This document shows, in pieces, positions 33,301 through 41,963 of a stretch of DNA of 64,000 nt. The stretch is from the NCBI RefSeq assembly GCF_963678635.1, contig NC_087070.1, positions 34,663,109 through 34,727,108 of the forward strand, read 5' to 3'. The translations under genes and the position numbers were made by a program. The DNA is from Symsagittifera roscoffensis. Lineage: Eukaryota > Xenacoelomorpha > Acoela > Convolutidae. Position 1 is the first letter of the stretch, and every line of letters begins with the position of its first letter. Below the pieces are notes generated by a model. The model saw nothing but the letters and a program-made list of their open reading frames with translations. It made no database searches and had not been told where the DNA came from.

Positions 33301-36300
33301 GGGGACATGAAAGACGATGGCGTCATTAGCAGTAGACTCCCATCGACCTCCCCATCGTCATCTTCACTAAATCGGTATTCAAGCAAGTCCCTCTCCAACG
33401 CTCCTAGATCGGTCTCTCCCGGTTTTTCCGTCTTACTTCCGGTCTCGTCATCGTTATCGTCCTGATCCATCAATTCATCATCACCTGCATCAGGTTTCGG
33501 CCTGGGTCCTGAAGGTCCTTGTCGTGAGTCTATGCCCGAGTCCGGCCGAGCCGGGACGGTCATGTCTCCTGCATGATAAAATAACTCATCATTCACCAGG
33601 AATTCCACATATTCCTCGCCATGTGGTGCTAGGTCTTCTATCGTTATATATGAGCCCCCTCTGCTCTCCTTTGCCACTTCCATCATCACTACCTTCACCT
33701 CTCCTGACCACTTCAGTCTCGATAAGTCATCCGTGGGAGAATACACTTCGTTCCACGTTTCAGCCGAGACCTCGGGTCTCCTGGAGGGTAGTGCCTTGAT
33801 CTTTTTCCTACTCCAAGCATCAGGAAATGAGAAGTCGAATGTGTGCGCGGCTGCCACATTCCAGCCGATGAAGCGCGGCTCCATCCCTTCACTCCGCTTC
33901 AACATTCTCTTTTCTGCATCACGAGCTGCTCCGATGCGAGGGGCAATGATGGGAGATGTGACTCCCAACAACATCCTCCTTATCGGTGGATATCGAGGGC
34001 ATTGGTCCGTCAGCGGCCTGGAACCAGGAAGCCATGTTCGCTGATTCTCTTTCGCGTGTGTGTAGGCTCCTGGCAATTGAGGTACTCTCACAGCCTCTCC
34101 GGTATCTTTCACCACTGGTCTCAAATTCCAAAGTTTTGGGTTAAACTGGATGTGGGACAGATCCTCACGGCCCATTCGGCACTTGAAGTGGTTGTTGAAG
34201 TCCATCAACACCCAGCCTGGCTCTGCTATTCTTCCGAACAGCCTATCGTCGCTAGCCAGCCTTCTCAGTTCACTCTGCTCTACCCAATTCAGCACGGAAC
34301 AATCCACGACTGAGACCAGGTTGACGTACAACACCGAATTCCTGTACGCTTTAACTTGCACAACCGGGAACGCAAAAGACATCACCGGTCCATACACCAC
34401 TGTGACGAATTCCCTCAGCCCGTGGACCAGAGCCAACGGATCAATCCGCATCATGACAGCCAAGTCCGTCAGTAAGGGCATGCCACAATACTGCTTACAT
34501 TCGCCTGCGTTCGTCGCCACCTTGTCTTCTCCCGTGACGCTTCTGTTCTGTTGCAAGAGGTATTGAAGCAGGAGAGTCCTCCAGTCTTTCATCTTCTTGA
34601 GCGAGGCGGTTTCCAACTGTGCATTGAACTCACGACTGGGTCCCTGTAGTTGTTCAGGGTAACGCAACAGCACAAGCAAGTCACCCAGTCGACCGTAGGT
34701 CATGGCAATCAGAGTCAGGAGTCCATCCAATCTCAAATCTGCCAACGCTTGGGTAAAGAGGTTTGCCGGTCCTTTCACAAAGTTTTCATGACCAAATGTC
34801 ACGTATAAGGCTAGCACCAGGCCAATCGACAACTTCCTGATGTCCTTGACGAAACTCGCGATCAGGTTCCTAGATGCCTTCGGATAGCACGTCGATAGGA
34901 AAGATGGCGTCCATCCCACTCCCATTCCACCCAAGATAGCATCTGATCGTTCATACTGTGCCTTCGTGGCCAGCACGTCAGCTTGGAACTTGTTCAGCGA
35001 CATCGTGTTTACGTCTTGCATCAGTTTCAACATCTTGCCTCCAGCTAACTCCCGGGCATCAAATAGGTTCTTTAGATACACGTGTATCTCTTTAATTATT
35101 GCCGGCGCATGCTCGAACGCGTCCTCGCCCAAGGTGCACAGCCTCGGTGACAAATACAACCATACGTTGTTGTGCGGCTTCGTACGCAAAACCATTGCCA
35201 TGAGGTCCTCCTCCGCTGACGTCATGTTCTTTCTGATCATCCTTCCCTGCTCATTCTCTGCATGATCCATCTGTCTGAACCAGAGATCATCAGCCACCTG
35301 TTGTACTAACAGATGATCGTCATCTACCCCTGGTCTTAACTTCAGTAATCTGGCGAAGTTGGACAGCTCCAACCCCAGAATTTCATCTAGCACCAACCGA
35401 GTTGTGCTACAATCTCTGAGCCCTTGTATGGCATTGGAAATGTCAGCCCAAACAGCGGGAAGCTCAGATCGGGATGGGTAGTAATTATCTGGGTCTACTA
35501 CTCTGTTCGGGGCAGGAATTATCACGTTGAATATCCCCTCTGCTATCGTTGTGACCATTGTGTACACAAATTGAAGGGGTTCTGGCAACGCAGCGTAGCC
35601 TGGTGACAATACAAAGATCACCTTCACCACATTCATGGTGAAGCGTTGTCTTGCTGCTGCCTCTACCTCGGCCATCGCCGAGAGCAGTGTCATTATCGCC
35701 TCCCCTATAACCTCGTTACTCGGGATCGACCCATCCGTCAGACGTGACAATAAGCCCCTGCTTTGCAGATGATCATTTGAGCCTGCAACCACTATTACCT
35801 GTGGCTCCATACTGACCACCCTTCGCACACTTATCATCATGCCGATTGCTTGTACCCAGTCCAATTTAGGTGCCGTCAAGAAAATAACATCGGGCCAGAA
35901 TAGAGAACGGGGCGTGTAGAGATAATCGGAGCCGGCCACAATCAGATACTTGGCAGCCTTCATATCCAAGGGATCATAAGCTGCAAAAAGGCCATCGCCT
36001 ATTGGGGCCTTCAGTTTCCCATATCTCTTATCGTCTCCAACCACCGTTGTCGTTCGGGGGTAGTCCCTTGAATACTCGCCAGGCGTCTGACCGGGTGGTT
36101 TAGCAAACTGCCTGTACATCTTGTGATGCTTGTTATTGGGCTTGTTCTCTGTCTGGAATTTGCCCTTGCGAGCAGGTGGTGTCCTTTTCCGGGTCCTATC
36201 TCGAACATCGGTGAGCGACCGGGTGTTCAAAGGTCCAAAGGTATTGTCATGAGGTAATCCATTCAAGTCTACATAGTCTACATGTCGGAGTGAGGTCGAG

Positions 36301-38564
36301 GAGCTGAATTTCTCCTGCTCCGCTAGCAGCCAATCCACGCCCGGTATCCGATAAAGTCGCGATACTGTAGGACTTTCTCCGCCAGTCATTCTCATCACGT
36401 CCTCCCGACACGTCAAGGTATTCATGTGCAACTTCGCCGACATGTCCGTCTTATACTGACCCCAATGACTAGGATCTGATCTATTCCAAAGCAGCCTGCT
36501 GCCTGATTCGATTCCCTCCGCTGGCACGGTACTTGTAGACGGTCCTGTTGTCGAAGCAGGATTTGTCGTGGCAGGCGAATCGTTCCTCCTAGACGCGGTC
36601 TGGGAGTTATTCCTGTTGTTCTGTTCCACCGATCTGCCGAGTCGGCTTCCAATCGATTGCGGCCTGGGAGGAGGAGCAGTCCCTAGCCTGTCTCTCACGT
36701 TTGAACTTGGAGCAACGGTTGCGGCTCCAACCGTCTCCGTTGCCAAGGGCCCTAGACGGTTGGCAAGGGATTCGGGCACGGTTGCCCTTATTCTACTCCC
36801 TCCGGTCGAATTGGTCCGAGCCAAAGAACCGGTCGCCCTCGACTCTTGCTCCGCTTCCCTCAATTGCGTCTGAAACACATCATTAATCCAATGCCTCCCT
36901 CGTTGGGTATTGAAGTGCACTCCATCTTTAGTGAGCGCGATGTGGTCAGTCATGCGCAGCATGTTCTCGAGATCCAGGAGTCGCAACTCGCCAGGGTTGT
37001 TTCTCACCAGACTACGGGTCATTTCATTCCACCGCGTCACGTTGCCATTCATGAAATCTGCAGCTATGGTGCCCACCAAAGGATTTGGTGGTATCGTGCA
37101 CAAGATCACGAGCTTGGGTCTGTACTTTTCTTTCAATTCGTTCAAGAGACACGCCAATAGAGGTTCCCACTTGTTCTCCGGAGTCACGGGGGCTCTCGAG
37201 ACGTCATTGGTCCCCAGCATTATTATTAATGTATCCAGATGATCCTCGCTCTGGAATTCCATCATTTTGATGACCTGAGCCACTGAGGCTCCTCCAAAGG
37301 ACAGAATGGTAGTCTGACCATAGACGAAGATCTCATTCAGATCTCTCACCAAACTGTCTCCAATGATCAAATGGCGACTCCCTGGGGGAATTACCTGGTC
37401 GTTCGTGGCGGGGTTCCAGCTCGTGTCATTCAGGCAGGCTCGAGGATGCTCGGCTGGCACTTGCGTGAACTGATGACGTGCCATCAGATTCTTCCTGATG
37501 TCTACCACGCGAGACTTCTCAAAGACTCCACCAGGCGCAGAACACGCTATCGTGCGGGTTGTTCGCTCCGAGCTATTTGATGAATGATCACGACGTTGGG
37601 AAGGAACGATCCTAACCAGTGTCCGCTCAGTGTCTCTGTTGATCTCATCCATTGCGGCTCTGGCCACTTGGTTAAATGATTCCTGGAAATGAGGAGCTAG
37701 ATAGGTGTCAGAAGGGTCTGGTATCGTGAACCTTTGACTCGAAGCAGACGGTCGTGTCTGCTGAGGAGCCTCGGGCCCCCTTGATGCACGCAAATCCAGA
37801 ACCTCAGGTCCTCTCGATGCGTATAGCTCCTGCGCTGTTGTCTTGGGGCGCGTGTCGTTGGATCCCTCCGAGGATCTCATGCTCGCTAGGACTTCCGGTG
37901 ACACTTGGCTCACCTTCGCCATATACAGCTCCTTCAGGTGCTTTATCTCATCCTCCTTGTAGGCCACCTGCAGATCTTCAAATTTCTTTTTCCATTCGTC
38001 TCTCTCTCGAGCTATCGCCCTGTACTCCTGAAGTTTGGCACACATCTCGCTCTGATCTCTCTCCTTCTTCTCCAGTGTCTCAATCGTCTCCGACGTCTGG
38101 ATCTCTATCTCGCTCACTCTCACTCTCTTCGGGGGAGGAGCAGCTGTTGGAGAGTCGACCGAGTGTGACGGACCTGGCCCATCACGTTGTCTCTTCGCTC
38201 CGATGAGTGGCTGCGCAGGTTGGACGGGTAAGGGCATCTCACCTAGCCGGTGGTCCCTTTGCTCACCTAGTCCTGGCTCACGAGCCAGGTCGTGGCCAGA
38301 CATTTCTCCACGCCTCCATCTCATCAATCGGTTTCGGCCTCTCTCGGCGGTCCCGGACTCACCGAAGGCCAACATCAACACGACTTCTGTAGGGCGATTC
38401 CCTCGACCCTCTCGTCCTAGTGCATTGAGGAGTGCGACCACAAACATCGCCAACCCCGGGTCTTCTCGTGTGAAATCACAATCGATCAGCCGCTGATAGA
38501 TCTCGTCTAGAGTCGCTCCTAGACTCGCTGAGAGGAATTCCATGAGTTTGTTCGTGTCACCCAT
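30351..38564 (-). CDS. Giant 2737-residue protein with SGNH hydrolase domain
   Basis: ATG start at 38562-38564, TAA end at 30351-30353, no internal stop. Layout: residues 1-100 helical; 155-220 Lys/Glu-rich coiled coil; 225-390 disordered; 395-570 SGNH (GDSL) hydrolase with GDS (402-404), oxyanion Gly about 424, GTND (451-454) and DGVH (547-550), so Ser404, Asn453, Asp547 and His550 are all present; 580-800 Ser/Thr/Arg-rich linker; 870-1050 a second SGNH-like module with GSND (928-931) but AGSD instead of GDS; 1050-1600 helical; an acidic Asp/Glu stretch, then a basic Lys/Arg stretch, and a long helical C-terminal part. The SGNH family contains esterases and lipases; substrate here is unknown. 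An SGNH domain is known in ORF1 of CR1/L2-type LINEs, but its place downstream of pol in an LTR element is unusual. Confidence 0.85.
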   Translation of the reverse strand: MGDTNKLMEFLSASLGATLDEIYQRLIDCDFTREDPGLAMFVVALLNALGREGRGNRPTEVVLMLAFGESGTAERGRNRLMRWRRGEMSGHDLAREPGLGEQRDHRLGEMPLPVQPAQPLIGAKRQRDGPGPSHSVDSPTAAPPPKRVRVSEIEIQTSETIETLEKKERDQSEMCAKLQEYRAIARERDEWKKKFEDLQVAYKEDEIKHLKELYMAKVSQVSPEVLASMRSSEGSNDTRPKTTAQELYASRGPEVLDLRASRGPEAPQQTRPSASSQRFTIPDPSDTYLAPHFQESFNQVARAAMDEINRDTERTLVRIVPSQRRDHSSNSSERTTRTIACSAPGGVFEKSRVVDIRKNLMARHQFTQVPAEHPRACLNDTSWNPATNDQVIPPGSRHLIIGDSLVRDLNEIFVYGQTTILSFGGASVAQVIKMMEFQSEDHLDTLIIMLGTNDVSRAPVTPENKWEPLLACLLNELKEKYRPKLVILCTIPPNPLVGTIAADFMNGNVTRWNEMTRSLVRNNPGELRLLDLENMLRMTDHIALTKDGVHFNTQRGRHWINDVFQTQLREAEQESRATGSLARTNSTGGSRIRATVPESLANRLGPLATETVGAATVAPSSNVRDRLGTAPPPRPQSIGSRLGRSVEQNNRNNSQTASRRNDSPATTNPASTTGPSTSTVPAEGIESGSRLLWNRSDPSHWGQYKTDMSAKLHMNTLTCREDVMRMTGGESPTVSRLYRIPGVDWLLAEQEKFSSSTSLRHVDYVDLNGLPHDNTFGPLNTRSLTDVRDRTRKRTPPARKGKFQTENKPNNKHHKMYRQFAKPPGQTPGEYSRDYPRTTTVVGDDKRYGKLKAPIGDGLFAAYDPLDMKAAKYLIVAGSDYLYTPRSLFWPDVIFLTAPKLDWVQAIGMMISVRRVVSMEPQVIVVAGSNDHLQSRGLLSRLTDGSIPSNEVIGEAIMTLLSAMAEVEAAARQRFTMNVVKVIFVLSPGYAALPEPLQFVYTMVTTIAEGIFNVIIPAPNRVVDPDNYYPSRSELPAVWADISNAIQGLRDCSTTRLVLDEILGLELSNFARLLKLRPGVDDDHLLVQQVADDLWFRQMDHAENEQGRMIRKNMTSAEEDLMAMVLRTKPHNNVWLYLSPRLCTLGEDAFEHAPAIIKEIHVYLKNLFDARELAGGKMLKLMQDVNTMSLNKFQADVLATKAQYERSDAILGGMGVGWTPSFLSTCYPKASRNLIASFVKDIRKLSIGLVLALYVTFGHENFVKGPANLFTQALADLRLDGLLTLIAMTYGRLGDLLVLLRYPEQLQGPSREFNAQLETASLKKMKDWRTLLLQYLLQQNRSVTGEDKVATNAGECKQYCGMPLLTDLAVMMRIDPLALVHGLREFVTVVYGPVMSFAFPVVQVKAYRNSVLYVNLVSVVDCSVLNWVEQSELRRLASDDRLFGRIAEPGWVLMDFNNHFKCRMGREDLSHIQFNPKLWNLRPVVKDTGEAVRVPQLPGAYTHAKENQRTWLPGSRPLTDQCPRYPPIRRMLLGVTSPIIAPRIGAARDAEKRMLKRSEGMEPRFIGWNVAAAHTFDFSFPDAWSRKKIKALPSRRPEVSAETWNEVYSPTDDLSRLKWSGEVKVVMMEVAKESRGGSYITIEDLAPHGEEYVEFLVNDELFYHAGDMTVPARPDSGIDSRQGPSGPRPKPDAGDDELMDQDDNDDETGSKTEKPGETDLGALERDLLEYRFSEDDDGEVDGSLLLMTPSSFMSPTKEASVDLSPMDPISQARECRSKDPQRLLHESPRRRKIEESMKISFLSTLPEEEWERYQMELEGKTGATWSRVNFMEKSWDVIRRYGTQSIMKVGLNQPIMREVLEKIVNSMESDVLTESVTEDSADDQQGTKKLLVRRAKKGLKRLKGKTGSRVVNQRVVKSKAKTVVTSLICTGRSGESGQGDGATPAGGENENLIPPMLLAGLTITATRSKKMARTLADTKLEMEILSQCGSGRLEDYRPSRINMAKLKLEGQLDVVEYSRISVPESVHMGNPAGGYVEMLKARNSARGHLMSWSEKRVMQEYLKELTEYSNLNRKEYGTVMSSEANEVGLEKLLEISWRAALQRYFDEAMHAPATVAAYLAHPCVRTDLQVRLAWCLMGIKRAEYEASNDSKSREQELELMEALRALISKDDSAIAWAKCKDALCFVRFVVDRIPTPVLGECIKIIRQKGVDCERNFLRALLELYQDMPLTVPSKESSDMESYRKLEEVRRCSNKELKVSRELIEAVRGQKEFTTLGKLKSFQYVSGIPGMAYNPFVNEEAREAYFDYEQVIVLIFWVERIKETGMLMVEQPKLGIILEERVVEPSVPELKGQVSFDCGFWDGPLKTSLVTMWELMKPSWCPHPNAGLIWDMTADITLDLDDDASLHDLAMIHHLLAMKSTKRKSNPSTELPEESPSSDWLKQGTCLAQQSRMEGHVCNLGHCLITMSEQHRQLARLYGRLSMSDKSAMELVADCHGVTDVNLITALGFCSMMSSIESLERLERAHELVTSLSVEIFPGALQTEQKIGGWREALENEMNLKDSEAYHRPTGSKYMVGSSSAPYCNSKYPTHLVVMDARTQQVLVDQLFSVPKCVRLARMSERSYDLLAKLFRAVPKRSEGELQDVVGEEFMRLNEGNVSEFQKQKASGALPTEFPTIEEKDDLHRILMEVESLLGASGYRTRRNIVRTHGEYPCHCLVQTLWYPKRGNLMLVWDVEEL

Positions 38565-39027
38565 TTCTTATCGTGTTGATTCTTCTTGTCGTGTCGTGTA
38601 ATTTCTTCGTTTGATTCAATGAATTCAATAAACAATTTCTGATCAATCAAGATCTAAAAAACAAGTCGCGACTTAGAACCATCATTTTTGGATACAACAT
38701 CAATCAATTCTTTAAAACTCTCCATTGAAATTCTTTTCACAATTCTGATTTAAAATTTTAGCACCAAGGTGGATCGTCCACCTTTACCTTTGTCAGAGTA
38801 GCACGAATGTGCGCTGTCACCTTGATGACCTGGAGTGCCCCAGGTCTTTTATGACACAAACATAAAACCTATCATAACAATAGCATAACATAGACACATA
38901 AACATCACACACCTATACTATCATATAAAAACCTAATCCCTAAATAAAAACTTAATCCTAATCTAAACTTAATCCTAATCTCTGTCAAGTTAACTTAATA
39001 AAAACCACTTACCGCCGAGCGCAACTC
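38565..39027 (-). promoter_or_regulatory. Structured spacer before the giant ORF
   Basis: 463 nt between the macro-like frame and the giant ORF. It holds three small perfect hairpins: AAGGTGGA/TCCACCTT (38766-38784), GCAC/GTGC (38801-38812) and GACCTGG/CCAGGTC (38827-38846). An A/C-rich (+ strand) unstructured part follows at 38860-39010. A possible splice acceptor (T-run then AG, minus strand at about 38654) lies about 90 nt upstream of the ATG. Translation of the giant ORF must depend on splicing, internal initiation or a separate promoter; the sequence does not say which. Confidence 0.45.
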
Positions 39028-40194
39028 TTAGCATATGCTCAGATAGTATTTTTTATGTAAGTAAACTTCTATGTCAGTCTCTGAAAATATCACATGTACA
39101 AGTGCGTACAACTCTCTCGGATGTAGCTTTCCCCTATTAGGATCGTATACTGGCAACGAGAGAGAGGTCACACCTCTCTCAACCAGGAAATCCCTAAGTC
39201 GAGTCAAGGCCAATACCAAGCTCTCCGGATTCACGTGTTGCCTATCAGTAGCTTTCGTAACCAAAAAACACAAATATTTCCCAGGTATCTGTGATGCGAC
39301 AGGGGGCAGCGCTATCATCCCTCCCACACCAGGCCTCTGCTTCCACAAAAACTCGATATTTTTATACTCTCTCTTGAAGTCAGCCGCTAGTGCTGTTTTG
39401 AAGCTTGCGTCCGCGGTTATCGCTATGGCGCACGTGCGTTCCGTGAGTATGAAATCGCTGTCCGTTATGACGATATTGTTCGAATAATGGTTCGGTAGAT
39501 CAAAATACGATTCAAAGATTCGTCCAAAAGGCGGTTTTTTAGCGTTCTCGCCCTCTGTCTCTAGTTCTCCGGTTTCTCTTGCCGATTTCAATTTTTTTAT
39601 TATCAGATTTTCGGTGTGGGTGAGTCCTACCCCCACTCCCCGGACAAAAATATCCATCGACGTCCCCGTCGATCGCCCAAAGTCTAGGAGATCGAGGTTG
39701 GATTGTGGAACACGTAGAGGACCATCTGGGGCGACCCAGTTGGACTCGGTATTGTCATGACTGATGTATTTCACGTCGTCTCTATCGACGTCCTGAATCG
39801 TCAGGATCGTCTCTTTTGGATCTGTCGGCAGATCATGGAGCCATTCGAGCACGCGCAAGTTTGTTAGTTCTTGCTCATGCGTCTGTTCCGCTTCTAGTCC
39901 GAACTCCACTTCCGGTTCTGATCGATCGTCGATCCAATCTTGATCCATATCGTTCACAAGGTCGATTTCTTCTAGCATCGCCACTTCGTCCAGTCCCACC
40001 AGCGAGTCCATGACATCACTTACTACTATCCTGTCTACAACGAAGTCCTCGCCGTACGGATTGTGTTTCTTCTGGTTTTTTCCTCTCTTGCTTTGGCGTG
40101 TTTGTGAGAGGAAAGTCAGGCTGTATTCCTTTGTCAAATTCGGTTTGTTCCGGGCAGTCCCAGTCTTCTTCGGCATAAGGTAGAGTTTCATCAT
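39028..40194 (-). CDS. Pol C-terminal extension with macro-like domain
   Basis: 388-codon frame. Residues about 45-235 are acidic and poorly structured; about 240-385 look like a macro domain of the TARG1/ALC1 type. Matching elements are CAIAITADASFKTALAADF (the entry strand and ADP-ribose loop region), RPGVGGMIAL (the Gly-rich loop), KYLCFLVTKATDR, the helix LALTRLRDFLVERG, then VTSLSLPVYDPNRGKL and IEVYLHKK. Macro domains bind or remove ADP-ribose. The usual IGCG signature is replaced by VYDPNRG, so catalysis is uncertain. The first about 45 residues are an out-of-frame start: the frame joins the upstream integrase frame (40016-41005) by a shift near 40085, so originally this was the C-terminus of Pol. 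Confidence 0.6.
   Translation of the reverse strand: MMKLYLMPKKTGTARNKPNLTKEYSLTFLSQTRQSKRGKNQKKHNPYGEDFVVDRIVVSDVMDSLVGLDEVAMLEEIDLVNDMDQDWIDDRSEPEVEFGLEAEQTHEQELTNLRVLEWLHDLPTDPKETILTIQDVDRDDVKYISHDNTESNWVAPDGPLRVPQSNLDLLDFGRSTGTSMDIFVRGVGVGLTHTENLIIKKLKSARETGELETEGENAKKPPFGRIFESYFDLPNHYSNNIVITDSDFILTERTCAIAITADASFKTALAADFKREYKNIEFLWKQRPGVGGMIALPPVASQIPGKYLCFLVTKATDRQHVNPESLVLALTRLRDFLVERGVTSLSLPVYDPNRGKLHPRELYALVHVIFSETDIEVYLHKKYYLSIC
39626..39680 (-). promoter_or_regulatory. Central polypurine-tract-like sequence
   Basis: Minus strand TTTGTCCGGGGAGTGGGGGT lies within the macro-like frame (coding FVRGVGVGL). About 44 bp here align with the sequence next to the 3' LTR (28949-28990), including the exact 13-mer ACTCCCCGGACAA on the + strand. 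It is about 400 bp from the midpoint of the element (40039). Confidence 0.5.
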
Positions 40195-41005
40195 CCACCT
40201 CTACTCGCTCGGTCAACTCGAGATCCAGTGGTAGATCGCAATCGTCCACCACCTCATTCCCGTCGTTCTTGTCGCGAGTACCCCTTTCATTCACTTCACA
40301 AGCAGGATCCACTATCAAATAGTCTCCCTCTTGCATGTCCGCTGGGATGCACCAATCCTCTGACGAGGCATTGTGGGGTTTGATATTCTCGTAATGAGCC
40401 GCTCTTCCAGTGTTCAGCCGATAAAAACGACCTCCTTGGTGCACCTCTGTTATCTGAAACGGACCACGCCATTTCTTTAATAATTTCTTGGTTCCTTTTG
40501 GTGGAACCACTTCCTGGAACACCCAGACGTAGTCGCCAACTGAGTAGGCCTTCGCATCAGCTGTCCTTTTGTCAAACCTCCTTTTTTGTCTAATCTGCGC
40601 CTGTTGCGTATTCCTCCTGCATAAGTCATTGAGGTCCTGCTGTCTTCTAATAAAATCCCGCACGTACGTTTGTGGTGCTGTCCTCTTCCCCTCATATTCA
40701 GGGTAGAAAAACGTCAACGGGAGCGCTTTTTCATGACCCGTTAACATCATGTGCGGACTTATTCCCGTGGTGGAATGCTCCGTGCTGTTGTAAGCACCCA
40801 TCACTTGCGGCAAGTGCTTGTCCCAGTCATCCATGTAACGCGAGCAATAGACTCTCAGCATGGATACCAGTGTGCGATTTTGCCTCTCGACTAGGCCATT
40901 CGTTTGCGGGTGATAAGTGGTCGAGTGGGCCTGCGCTACCTGCGACCTCTTCATTGTCATTACTTGCTTTGCCATTGTCCGATTGGAACGTGATGGGGCA
41001 GCCAT
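40016..41005 (-). pseudogene. Integrase C-terminal half (inner element)
   Basis: Carries the end of the integrase core: AQAHSTTYHPQTNGLVERQN, with the catalytic Glu at residue 40 of this frame, then the core's last helix and the GPY/F-type C-terminal module (DYVWVFQEV, KKWRGPFQITEV, GRAAHYENIKPHN), typical of Ty3/gypsy integrases. The first about 20 residues are out-of-frame sequence, because the join to the preceding frame (40827-41963) lies at a frameshift with a short deletion. It ends by a frameshift into the macro-like frame 39028-40194. Confidence 0.85.
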
Positions 41006-41963
41006 GCCTCGCTATCCATACATTTATCAGATGATCGCATGTTTCTTCCGCCGATGCTGTCATGCAGGGTGCTGCCTCCGCATACTTCGTAAAATGGTCG
41101 ATCATTACCAGCACCTGATTATAGCCCGTTGCTGTCATGCAGATTTTCTGATGATCAATTTGCACCACTTCGTTGAAACCTGACGACTCTATTGACTGTA
41201 GGGGGAACCTTAGTTTCCTGGGATCCTTTGCCTGTTGACAAGACAGGCATGCGGCTATCCATTTCTCACAAGCCTTCTTCAATCCCGGCCATTCGAATCG
41301 TTTCTGTATCCTGTTGTATACTTTGTCCACGCCTTGATGACCCATCTGATCATGTGAACGAAAGAGAAATTCGGTCTGGTACAACTGTGGTAACACTATT
41401 GAATTGTATTTATAAAGGACCTTGTCCTCCTCTTTTCGTTTGCAGGCTACGATTCCGTCCTTGTTCAGGTACAACAAGTTGTTTCGCTTCAGGTAGAATT
41501 GCTTCAGGATTTTGTAGCTGTCTTCTTCCAAATCTCCCTTGTCTGGTGCTCCATTCTCGATCCATCTCTTCAGACTGCTCGTCATTCTGTCATTTTGTTG
41601 AGCCCTTAGGAGATCCGACAGCCTGTACCTGGCTTTCAAATACGTCTTCACCACGTTCATTTGCCCACTCATTATCTCCGGAGCATGAGCATCGTCCATC
41701 AGCTTGGCACACCATATCTTTTTCAAAGGCGTCGCTTCCTGCACAGATGGTTCCAGATTGGTACGGACGACCGTACCATGTGGCAGCAATCTGGTTGGGC
41801 GTTTCGAAACTGCTATCAGCTCGAGCTCGTCCGCGGCATTATCTACCACAGTGCCCTCTTCATCTGAGGTGTATCTGTCCCTGTCTGGATCCTGATGTGT
41901 TTCCCGGTCCAGCCCACGCTGCTTCCAGTCTACCAATAAGGAGTGGATTGCGATTTCTGACAT
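40827..41963 (-). pseudogene. Integrase N-terminal half (inner element)
   Basis: Residues 1-190 are a linker after RNase H. The H2C2 zinc finger follows (His204, His209, Cys239, Cys242), then the catalytic core up to the second acidic residue: Asp270 in VVQIDHQK and Asp329 in FQSDNGK. Immediately after SDNG the reading continues out of frame to a stop; compared with related integrases several residues after SDNG are also missing. The third acidic residue is in the next frame. The enzyme encoded here would be inactive. The first Met overlaps the end of the RT frame by 34 nt in another frame. Confidence 0.88.

Noticed and set aside
30394-38496. Many + strand open frames opposite the giant ORF
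   Set aside because: They are antisense shadows of a long GC-richer coding frame, with Pro/Ser/Arg-rich unlikely proteins.
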